Below are positions 55,512 through 64,000 of a stretch of 64,000 bases of DNA, one piece after another. Numbering within the stretch: position 1 is the first letter of the stretch; each line of letters begins with the position of its first letter. Source of the DNA: Megascapheus bottae (lineage: Eukaryota > Chordata > Mammalia > Rodentia > Geomyidae); assembly GCA_024803745.1 (NCBI GenBank), contig JANJXV010000004.1, positions 43,085,358 through 43,149,357 of the forward strand, in the 5' to 3' direction. Position numbers and translations under genes: made by a program. A model generated the notes under the pieces. That model had not been told where the DNA came from and ran no database searches. It saw nothing but the letters and a program-made list of their open reading frames with translations.

Positions 55512-55560
55512 GACAGAGAGAGAGAGAGGAGAGAGACAGAGAGAGATAGAGCGCAAGACA
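55429..55560. repeat. (GA)n-(GACA)n-(GA)n microsatellite at a SINE tail
   Basis: About 25 GA units, then about eight ACAG units, then mixed GA/GACAGA to 'agatagagcgcaag'. Leucine/serine-rich open frames on the minus strand across it are repeat artefacts. Confidence 0.96.
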
Positions 55561-57386
55561 AAGAATGCAATAGTTGTGATTCTTCTTATTATTATTAGCA
55601 GCATTATTCAGAAGTTTCTTTAACACAAGAGCAGATTGAATAGGTGGACTTACAGTCCTGAAAAAGCAGGATCTTATTGGAGCTCATGTCTCACCATGAC
55701 AATGTCTAAGGGACACCGTGAATGTTACTCAACACTTTGAAATCAGCATTCTTTGCCAATCAATAGTGAATGAAAAGCATTCACGCAGTATGAGAATCAA
55801 AAGAAAGCTTACATGAAAGTGCTTACAATTACAGATTGAATAAGTATGTAATAACTTTTGGCATCTATTACATGCAAAATATTTATATATTTAATGATTT
55901 CCACTTATTCTTTTTTTCAAATACGGTATCACATTCAACAAAAAGACTTATTTTGTCCTTTATATAGGTGAATAAAAATATTTAATAAAATAAGTAATTG
56001 AAAATAATCCATGCAGACATTTATAATAATCCAGCAGAGATTTATATTTATATATAGTAAAATCTAATATCATCATCACATTCTACAAGTTTGCTGTGAA
56101 GACAGTACATTGTACATGTTCATGACAAAGGAAATAATCCAGACTGACCTTCAAAGTACTAGCTGTTTAAATAGAACGTAAAATTCAGTATCTTTAAATA
56201 TTCAATGAATTTTTGGTATTTATTCATAACGTTGAAGGTGAAATTAGAAATTATAATATATGAATGAGTATTACAATATGAATTATGATGTGGAGTAATT
56301 CTTTAAACACATACAATATACTTTTAAAAGCTAATCTGCTATGCTGTATAAAATGCCTATATAAATGGAAGAGAAGTATTCTCTGATTCCTGGTCTATTT
56401 GGAGATAACATGAGGTCATTAAAAAGTATAAACTATAATAATGTAAACATTTCATGACATGCAGAAGTTTACATCACAAACGTTGTTCTTGGACAGGAAA
56501 ATCTAACCTGCATTTTCTTCTGTTCAGTAGTACAATGGCTCAGAAAAAGTTAACATGTGTTTACTTCCACTCAATTATTTGTCAGACTGTTTTCATGTCA
56601 GTCCCATTCAGTACCATTTTGTGATGAATTTTTAAGGCTAAAAAAAACCTACGATCTTCTTTTACATTTAAAGCATTGGAAGTTATTTATGAAATAAGTT
56701 GTCAGGTAATTGCTTCTTTAGAAAAGCAAAATTGCATGTAACAAATATACCTTCCCTCACACATTTTGACTTTTATGAGACTTGAATAACACCATGTTGT
56801 GAACTACTTTTGTAATTACTAGTGATTAAATTAAATGTGATTCAATTAAATGCAATTAAGTTAAATGTATCTATCATTGTTTTGAATATAAAGCAAGAGA
56901 AACTAAAAGTATTTATTTACACAAAGAAAGGTAAGTAAAATACTTTGAAAAGTATTCTGAGAAGTTTCTTCATAAACGCAGGTTCAAAACATGCTGCTTA
57001 AAATGGGATTTATCCAGCTCCCAGTGAGACTACTAAATATTAGTAAGAATAATAAATTCTGGTCTTATACATATCCAGCTTTCATGTTACAAAATACAAT
57101 GACACAGTGTGGTTAATCAAAATTAACTGATGTTCCTGAAGAAAATGTTAGTCCTGAAATTTAGTTGGATGGTAGTTTGACAAACAATATAGTTTGAATA
57201 TATTTTCAGGATCTGGATAAGAACTTTTTAACAAATCTGAAGGAATTTTGATAGTGCTTTCTATCCATAGATTTTAGTAATTTCAGTATTTAATACAAAT
57301 TTGCACTCCAAAATAAACACATGCATCAGTACCTAGCCACACAAAAACATTAACAAGGTCTGCGTTTTGACATTTACACTGGATCA
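55561..57386. other. Repeat-poor unique stretch, about 1.8 kb
   Basis: I see no recognised SINE or L1. 'attaaatg'-type degenerate repeats occur at about 56825-56875. No coding signal was found. Confidence 0.5.
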
Positions 57387-57545
57387 AGGTGGATGCCATA
57401 GATTACGCCTGTAATACCATCTACTCAGGAGGCTGAGATCTGAGGATAGGGTTCAAAGGCAGCACTGCGGTTTAATTGGTAGAGCGTAAGCAAAGAAGCA
57501 CAGGGATTGTGCTCAGTCCTGAGTTCAAGCCCCAGGACCAGCAAC
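57387..57545 (+). mobile_element. B1-Geo SINE, internally shortened
   Basis: B1 part 'ggtggatgccatagattacg', 'tactcaggaggctgagatct'; then directly Geo 'gcactgcggtttaattggta', 'gagttcaagccccaggacca'. The spacer usual in other copies is missing. The tail becomes (GAAT)n. Confidence 0.9.
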
Positions 57546-57594
57546 AAATGAATGAATGAATGAATGAATGAATGAATGAATAAATAAATAAATA
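57546..57594. repeat. (GAAT)n-(AAAT)n microsatellite at a SINE tail
   Basis: About eight GAAT units followed by about four AAAT units. It begins at the last base of the B1-Geo SINE. Confidence 0.95.
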
Positions 57595-57797
57595 ATCAAA
57601 TTAAAATATACTGGATCATGAGAAATGTCCATACTAAGAAACCTCAACACTTTTCATTTCTAACAGAATAAAATAATTTTTCAACACTTGACCCGTCTAG
57701 ACTTCTGCAGGATCACTAAGAAATGCTGGTATCCTCCTCCTTCCAGTCAAGCTCTGATAGCCTTTTATATTTTTGTAAAGCATAAGAAATAAAATTG

Positions 57798-58029
57798 CCC
57801 TTCTTTCTTTTTTTCTTCTTTTTTTTCTTTTTGCCAGTCCTGGACTTTAGCTCAGGACCTGAGCCCTGTCCTTGGACTTTCTCAAGGCTAGAGCTCCACC
57901 ACTTGAGCCTCAGCACCACTTCCAGATTTTTGCTATGCATGTGGTACCAAAGAATCGGACCCAGGTCTTCGAGCATGTTAGGCAAGCAATCTACCACTAG
58001 GCCAAACTCCCGGCACCCTTTCTTTTTTA
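57798..58029 (-). mobile_element. IDL-Geo SINE, antisense, inserted by an L1 tail
   Basis: Geo 'gccagtcctggactttagct', 'aaggctagagctccaccact'; ID 'ggtaccaaagaatcggaccc', 'aggcaagcaatctaccacta'. T/C-rich flanks 'cccttctttcttttt' (57798-57812) and 'ccctttctttttt' (58017-58029) look like a TSD. The right flank is the T-rich end of the following antisense L1. Confidence 0.92.
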
Positions 58030-58330
58030 CTTTTTTGTTATTGTAATGTATAAAGGGGTTACAGTTACATTCACCAGATAGTAGGTGCGTTACTTCTCAC
58101 GTTTTTGTCCCAATTTCCTTCCCCGACCCCGTCCCAATCATCTTGTTTCCCCACCTTCTCTTTCCTATTTCAAATAATCAAATAAACATATAAACAATAT
58201 ACCAGGTAAGAAAGTCAGGTACAGTAAGAATATGTTACAATAACCAAAGGGCAACAAAAGAGAAGAAAAATAACATAGTACATTATGAACAACAATCACA
58301 CAAGATAAAGCTCTTTTTTCTATATCAAAA
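58030..58330 (-). mobile_element. LINE-1 3' end, antisense
   Basis: 'gttattgtaatgtataaagg', 'ggttacagttacattcacca', 'ctttcctatttcaaataatc' and 'acatagtacattatgaacaa' are the antisense of the main 3' UTR type. It ends near 'gataaagctcttttttctat', with no coding part. Confidence 0.9.
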
Positions 58331-61050
58331 CTGGCTTTCTTAAGAAGTTATTTGACAAGGGAAAATATATTTTTTAAGATTTCATGTAAATTTTAAATTT
58401 GTTTTTAAAATTAAAAAAAAGTTTTCATGTAAAATCAATACAAAAATTTTGCAAGAAGTTGCAAACATTTAATGGTGTTAGCTACCATCTTTAGAATTGT
58501 GAAGGCAGCTCATCTATTTAGGTTGGTTCCCGCCCTATCTACCACAGAGCCCTTCCAATCTTCAGCACTCTTACAGCATAAAAGGAGAATTCTGAATCAC
58601 TTCTCTTCCTCATTGGTCAGTAAAATAAACAAATAATAAAATAAATTTAAAAAAACTTCTTGTATATTTTGGGCTGCAAATATTTTAGCAAAATGAAATA
58701 ATTAGTTAACTTAAAGTAATCATTCAACTTGTGACTAAATGTTAATACATACTTGAAATCTAAGCTTCATTAGTCGATATTGTACGAGGCTTGACAAAAA
58801 TTTTAATCAATAATATTCCTGTACTTAAGAAAAATTTTAAGTTTTGTCCATCATCCATTGTAGATCCCAAACCATGAGGAATGTTTATTTTCTATCAAAA
58901 TGAACTGACAAATATTTTATCGCTTTGCCCTGTGTCATAACATACCATGTACTTTGTGAATGCTCTGCGTTTGGGTCAGTTGTCTTTTTCTTAGTGCGTG
59001 CACTTAAAAATATGTAACTATGTTCTTATTAGAAAGGCAAACAAATGCATGTTTTCTGACTGAGTGTGTGATAATATTCATACATGCCTGGTAAATATTG
59101 TCTTCTTCAAGAACAGATCAGTTTTAAAGAAACTGGGATCTAATGATACATAACTAACAAGTTATTATTTTTCCCCAGTTACACTTAAGTATCCTTTGAA
59201 AAAAATTAATTAAACATTAAATGTTGGACGAGGTTTCTGGTTACCAGCCTCCAGTTTCTAACATCTGGAATGTCACTGTCATTCTTGACTGCAATTCGAG
59301 GAAGAGGAACCTCACACCAGATTATTTGTATTTCTGAAGCATATTTTATCTTCTCTCTAGCTCAGATCCTTTTGTTAATGCAAAGAAAAAAAAAGAATGA
59401 AACACAATACTTATCTGCATTAACCAAAATATCAAGTTAAATGTAAAAATGCAGAAATTCCTTAACTCCCGCCATATCTTCCCATTTACATGATGCTCTG
59501 ACTCAGTATATATGATATAAACAATGTTGGATAAAGAAAATAAACTAAGTTTGTAAAAAAGGAATTGAATATTCCCCTTGAAATCTCTCAAGGCAATTAA
59601 GAAAACATGGATCTATAATGGAGTACCATCCAGTCATGTGATTAGCTAAGCTTAGCGAATGAAGTCTTATACACCAAAGGTATTGAAGACATAATGTGTT
59701 CTGATGAAAACGACTATGGCACCATTTCAAGTAAGAAATATAATGCCAGTGTCTATTTGAAGTAGTTACAGGTGATGCTGAAGGGGAGAAAATAAACTAT
59801 TTTACTGGACAAAAGTTTTGATTAAGTGATTCATTTCTTCATTCATTTATTTGAATTATTCCATTCAATTCCAAACACATTGTCTTGATTTCCTACAATA
59901 TGCTCAGAAATGATCTGAGACTTCAATAAATTTCAGGAAATAAGGGAAATGAGACCTTTAACATCTTTCCATTTACAGACTAATGACATCTACACAAATT
60001 TATGGTGAAATTCTGCAAGTACAAAAGTCAAGGGCACTTCTACTTCCACATGTAACTTGATAGCATAGAACAGATGTTGGGGGGTTCTTAAAAATCAACA
60101 ATAACAACAAAATAAGGAACAAAATGTGTCCATGCCTCTGAACACATTGTTGAAAAAAAAGGATAGTCTTTTCTGAGAATTGGGTTCAGAGAAATTGAAC
60201 TCTATGATTGACTAATTGACTGCTGAAAAGAAATGCAATTTACCTTTCACATGTCATTCTTATTCATGAAAATTTTATTAATTCTCAGAATCTCAGAAAG
60301 CTTTCTACAGAATTCTTTCTTCCTGATTAGAAAATTTTATAACTTATTCTTAATGGAAAGTCCATTCCCTTTCTACCAATCATCTCAAATATATCTGCAG
60401 TTAAGATTATGGTGGTTTCCCCTTTTACTTTTTTAATCTCTGTGGTTTCAGTTGCTTGCAGTCTAGCATAGTAAATAGAAAATGCTCAAAAGAATCACGA
60501 AGCTTTAAATTTCATATCATACTGAGTAGCACAGCCTGGCAAGTGAGCCACGCTTCTCTCCAGTGTAGCCAAAAGGGAAAAGCTACCCACTTCTCAGTTG
60601 CCTTATATGTCTACCTCTTTCAGATTTATTGGTATACTATTATGGAGTTTGTTTATAGGATGTGCCATTATTCACAGCTCTGGATGCTCATTCAGATTCT
60701 ATATCTAATTGAAAGATGATTACTAAAAGTCAGACTTTTATTTGAATAAAAGTAGTGATGTAAGACAAAATTCTTCACTCTTTGTGATTTAAAAAGAATA
60801 TTTCATTACAAAAAATACATTTACAATGAATAGAAATTAGGATGTCGACCTGCTGTTAAGTGAATTGAAATAGCATTGCATGGATTTTGTCTTCCTCTCT
60901 CATGCTGTCATAAGAATTTTAAATATTATTTAACTTTTCTCTTGCAACCTTGATTACAAGATATGCTGAAGATATATAAAATTCATAATTTAATAGAGAT
61001 GTGTAATTGAGATATTTAATAAATAAGTTAACTTATTTAACTTAACAAGT
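58331..61050. other. Repeat-poor unique stretch, about 2.7 kb
   Basis: I see no SINE or L1. Open frames at 59346-59591 (-), 60233-60436 (+) and 60456-60719 (+) show no domain and are treated as chance. No promoter or splice structure could be supported. Confidence 0.5.
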
Positions 61051-61168
61051 TGGATGTGGCGCTGTGGCTCAAGTGGTAGAGTGCTAACCTTGGGCTGAAG
61101 TGCTCATGGATAATGCCCAGGCCTAGAGTTCAAGCCCCATGACCAACAACAACAATAACAAAAAAGAA
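61051..61168 (+). mobile_element. Solo Geo SINE
   Basis: 'tggatgtggcgctgtggctc', 'agtggtagagtgctaacctt', 'gggctgaagtgctcatggat', 'cccaggcctagagttcaagc' and an (AAC)-rich tail. It has no ID or B1 left half. Together with the 1.4 kb copy it shows the Geo module retroposing alone or as a fixed truncated form. Confidence 0.92.
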
Positions 61169-61186
61169 AGAATTTAACAATGAAGC

Positions 61187-61216
61187 CACACACACGTATA
61201 TGTATTACGTACATAC

Positions 61217-61247
<31 letters not shown>

Positions 61248-61254
61248 TATACTT
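61187..61254. repeat. (CA)n / (ATGT)n microsatellite
   Basis: A short CA run, then a self-complementary 'acgtacatacatatgt' and about eight ATGT units. It lies about 20 bases past the solo Geo tail. Confidence 0.93.
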
Positions 61255-62415
61255 ATGTTGACTAGTTGAACACAAGAAGCTTCAGCTTTATGTTTTCAAC
61301 TAGTGTCTATGATCCCCACAATAAAATTCTTTTGTGTCTTGTAACAACTTTTATCAAGGTATTATGCCACATTGATAGCACTAATTAGAAAAGTTGTTTT
61401 AAGTATTTTGTTTATATGTAGTGGAGTAAACAACAAACTATATTTTTTCGACCATTCTATTATTTCTTCTCTGTAGAGGATATAGTAGAAAATTGCCTAA
61501 AACTAAAATTTTTCTAAGGAATATGTTAGAATAAGTTATTTATAATATTAAGTATTTTGTAGATTATCTAGTAAAATGGATTTTATATCAGGGTTAGAAA
61601 ATATTACCACTATTTACTAAGGTATGAATTAAGTCTTTTTATTGGATTTGGGGGCCATGCTAGAATTTAATTTTATGTATATACCTTTTATCTTCACAGC
61701 AATGAATAGTCTTTGAAAATATATTACTTTAATTAATTCAGAAATCTATTACAAGCTCACTCCAATCTTATGATAATTAAGTGGATTTGGAATAATAATC
61801 TACCATTGTTTATTAATATGTGATTTTTAGTGTGTCATTTTACATACTATTATTATTAGTATAATTCTAGTGTATAGTTCTGTGTGGAACTATTTACCTG
61901 CTTTTTCAAGCTTTCATCTGCTTTCTATCACTTCAAGTATTTTATCACTTCAAATATGTCTCTCTTCCAGAATGTGTTAATTAAAATTTGCATACAAAGA
62001 GGAATCATTCATCTTGCTCTCTTTAATTTTCATGTTTACTAAGAACTTTAAGCATGGAATTAATGATTCTACTTGGTATTTAATCTGTTACACTATCTTA
62101 AGGACCTTCACATATATGTGTTTACTGAGATTTCACATAAATTTTGCATGCTCTGTTACCTACAGACATGCTTCAACAGTGCCTAACCACTTAATGTTTT
62201 GATTTCACATTAATAATGATTCTCTTCCTAAACTTTAGGTTATTTTTCAAGTTTGATAATTACTCTAAAAAATTTCTCCTAGATTTTCTTTTAAACTTTT
62301 TTTTATGTTTCCTTCAAAGTCTATAATTTGGGTTTCTGTGTGTCAAATATTTATGTTAATTTTCTTCATAACACTTCCAGTCATTGCTCATTGTTGGGTT
62401 CTTCGACAGCATCTA
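61255..62415. other. AT-rich unique DNA
   Basis: Nothing recognisable is visible. Open frame 62014-62202 has no domain. Confidence 0.5.
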
Positions 62416-62540
62416 TGTAAGTCTTTTAGGATAGTTCCTTGTTGCTATGCTGCTCAGTCTTGGCTTAAATTTATGATCCTCCTGCTTTGATCTCCCATGA
62501 ACTGAGACTTTATGAATGTGTCACCATTACCAGGCAACTC
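62416..62540 (-). mobile_element. Old 7SL/B1-like SINE monomer, antisense
   Basis: 'gttgctatgctgctcagtct', 'tggcttaaatttatgatcct', 'cctgctttgatctcccatga', 'atgtgtcaccattaccaggc' follow the antisense order of a 7SL-derived monomer. It has no Geo part and is strongly diverged. Confidence 0.6.
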
Positions 62541-63589
62541 ACTGCTTTGTTGTTTCCAAGAAAATGAAAGTTTTATATGGAATTTACTAGTTTTCTGGAC
62601 AAGGATTTCTAGTATTTTTTGAATCCTCTCCTATGTTATATTACCAGTGTATTCATGTGCATTAGAACACAATAATTCACTGTTACTTCTCACCTATAAT
62701 TAAATGTAACTATCATTGCAATAATAATAAATGAACATAATACAAAATGCATTGACATTTCATTGCATAACCAGTAATTTTGTTCCATAATTTTAATTAC
62801 AATGAACAATGATTCTTTATAGAAAATGATTCTTTTTGGAAAGGCCATGTCTTTTCTATGATATGTTGTTAGCAGTAAATTTTTTATTCTGGTTTTTTTT
62901 CAGTCACACATTCCATAATGCCTGCACTATTCTTTTAATGGCCATCTGTTTCAGACTGCAGATTACAAGAATAGATGGCAGGGAAGACAATGAGTTGGTA
63001 ATTGCTTTTGAATTGAATTGAAACATGTTTAGAAGTGTTTCTTGAAATTAAAAATCCAATAAGAAATGGCTTTCAAATGATTCTTCCTATTGGAACCAAA
63101 CTTTATCTATTGTTTTCGTTAGGTATCATAGTTTGTAATGTAAATCTTTTAATAGGGATTTGGATAGCATATGCTCTATTAGTTTTAACTTATGATCTTC
63201 AGGAATGTTTCATAAACAAAAATAAAAATATCATTAAATTACTCTATATTATTATGCTATGTTAGTTTAAGAAGTGTATATAGTACTATATTTCATTTCT
63301 AATTATTTTTGATAAATGACTATTAAATCTTATTACTCTGTCATTAGGAATTATTATTGCTATTATATCTTTTATTATTTACTTTTATTATTATTTTATT
63401 GTTAATTAAAATTTATGAAAAGCATCCACTCAATTTAAGATTTAGGCTTATTAAAAATAACATATTTATCCTGAAAACTTAGATTTTAACAAATTCATGA
63501 TTAATAGAGTAACTTTTCAAATGATTGTTAAATGCTGATCAAAAATTTATAGATGACCAGCATTTGCAATTCAAATGAACTTTAGTGAT
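62541..63589. other. AT-rich unique DNA
   Basis: I see no recognised repeat apart from a TTA-rich patch at about 63355-63410. Open frames 62836-63021 and 63035-63265 have no domain. Confidence 0.5.
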
Positions 63590-63880
63590 ATATAGACATT
63601 TTCTTTTCTTTTTTTCTTTCTTTTACTTTTCTTTTGTGCCATTCTGGGGCTTGAACTGTGGACTGGGGTGCTGTCCCTGAACTTCTTTTGCTCAAAGTTA
63701 GCATTCTACCACTTGAATAAGAAGTCTTCTTCTGGCTTTTTGGGGAACTTAGTTTATTTGAGATAAGAGTCTCACATGCCCAAGCTGGCTTCAAACCAAC
63801 CATGATTCTCATACCTCAGCATTCTGCATAGCTAGGATTACAGGTGTTATCCCCCAGTGCTCGGCTAATATAGACACTTT
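63590..63880 (-). mobile_element. B1-Geo composite SINE, antisense, with TSD
   Basis: A pyrimidine-rich tail, Geo 'attctggggcttgaactgtg', 'gcattctaccacttgaataa'; B1 'caagctggcttcaaaccaac', 'tagctaggattacaggtgtt'. The TSD is 'atatagacattt' (63590-63601) and 'atatagacacttt' (63868-63880), with a one-base difference. Confidence 0.94.
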
Positions 63881-64000
63881 ACATGAAAGAAGATGTATTT
63901 CTTCAAATACAAAAGGATATGATTATTCCATGTTGATATATTTTTACTGTTTTTCTTTCTTGAATAAAGCACTAAAGTATAGCAAAAATTAATAGAGAGT

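Noticed and set aside
55320..55626. Leucine/serine/cysteine-rich minus-strand open frames
   Set aside because: They are translations of the (GA)n-(GACA)n microsatellite.

Overview
This window looks like ordinary AT-rich nuclear DNA from a rodent, intergenic or intronic, and I could support no functional protein-coding gene or RNA gene in it. The longest open frames fall inside LINE-1 copies, SINEs or microsatellites. No bacterial operon, CRISPR array or full provirus is present. The likely host is a geomyoid rodent (kangaroo rat, pocket mouse or pocket gopher). The evidence is the dominant SINE: a tRNA-Ala/ID-like left monomer with 'gtgcttgcctagcatgc' and a box-B-like 'ggttcgattcc', joined to a right monomer of the type 'gctcaagtggtagagctcta...aaggacagtgctcaggcc'. 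From memory this is the IDL-Geo SINE described from Geomyoidea; no database search was possible.

Three recurrent repeat classes explain roughly a third to a half of the sequence. (1) SINEs: IDL-Geo (ID+Geo), B1-Geo (a 7SL/B1-like left half joined to the same Geo module), solo Geo, and older ID, B1 and B1/ID remnants. (2) LINE-1: almost always 5'-truncated 3' ends, with at least two unrelated 3' UTR types. Several have clean target-site duplications (TSDs), and three are 5'-inverted in the manner of twin priming. (3) Microsatellites, many of which begin exactly at the A-rich 3' end of a Geo SINE.

Layout: 0-8.3 kb, scattered SINEs and short L1 tails in unique AT-rich DNA. 8.3-18.1 kb, dense L1, with two 5'-inverted copies, an L1 tail nested in another L1, and a B1-Geo SINE split by an L1. 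18.1-20 kb, repeat-free. 20-22.3 kb, antisense L1 3' ends and SINEs. 22.3-25.4 kb, repeat-poor. 25.4-32 kb, SINEs, a large decayed L1 (28.6-30.5 kb) and a third 5'-inverted L1. 32-38.2 kb, mostly unique. 38.2-42 kb, a long L1 ORF2 fragment holding an antisense L1 that itself holds an IDL-Geo SINE. 44.3-46.9 kb, an L1 ORF2 fragment interrupted by a 1.28 kb processed retrocopy of an unidentified mRNA 3' region, with a 15-bp TSD and AATAAA. 47-64 kb, mostly unique DNA with SINEs, a 198-bp pure-purine (GAA)-type tract at 52.6 kb, a (GA)n/(GACA)n tract at 55.4 kb and a possible LTR remnant at 49.2 kb.

No genes here work together. The main content is a readable record of retrotransposition: nesting order, TSDs, template jumps and microsatellite birth. 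Boundaries were read by eye and are good to a few bases where a TSD is given, otherwise to about 10-30 bases.
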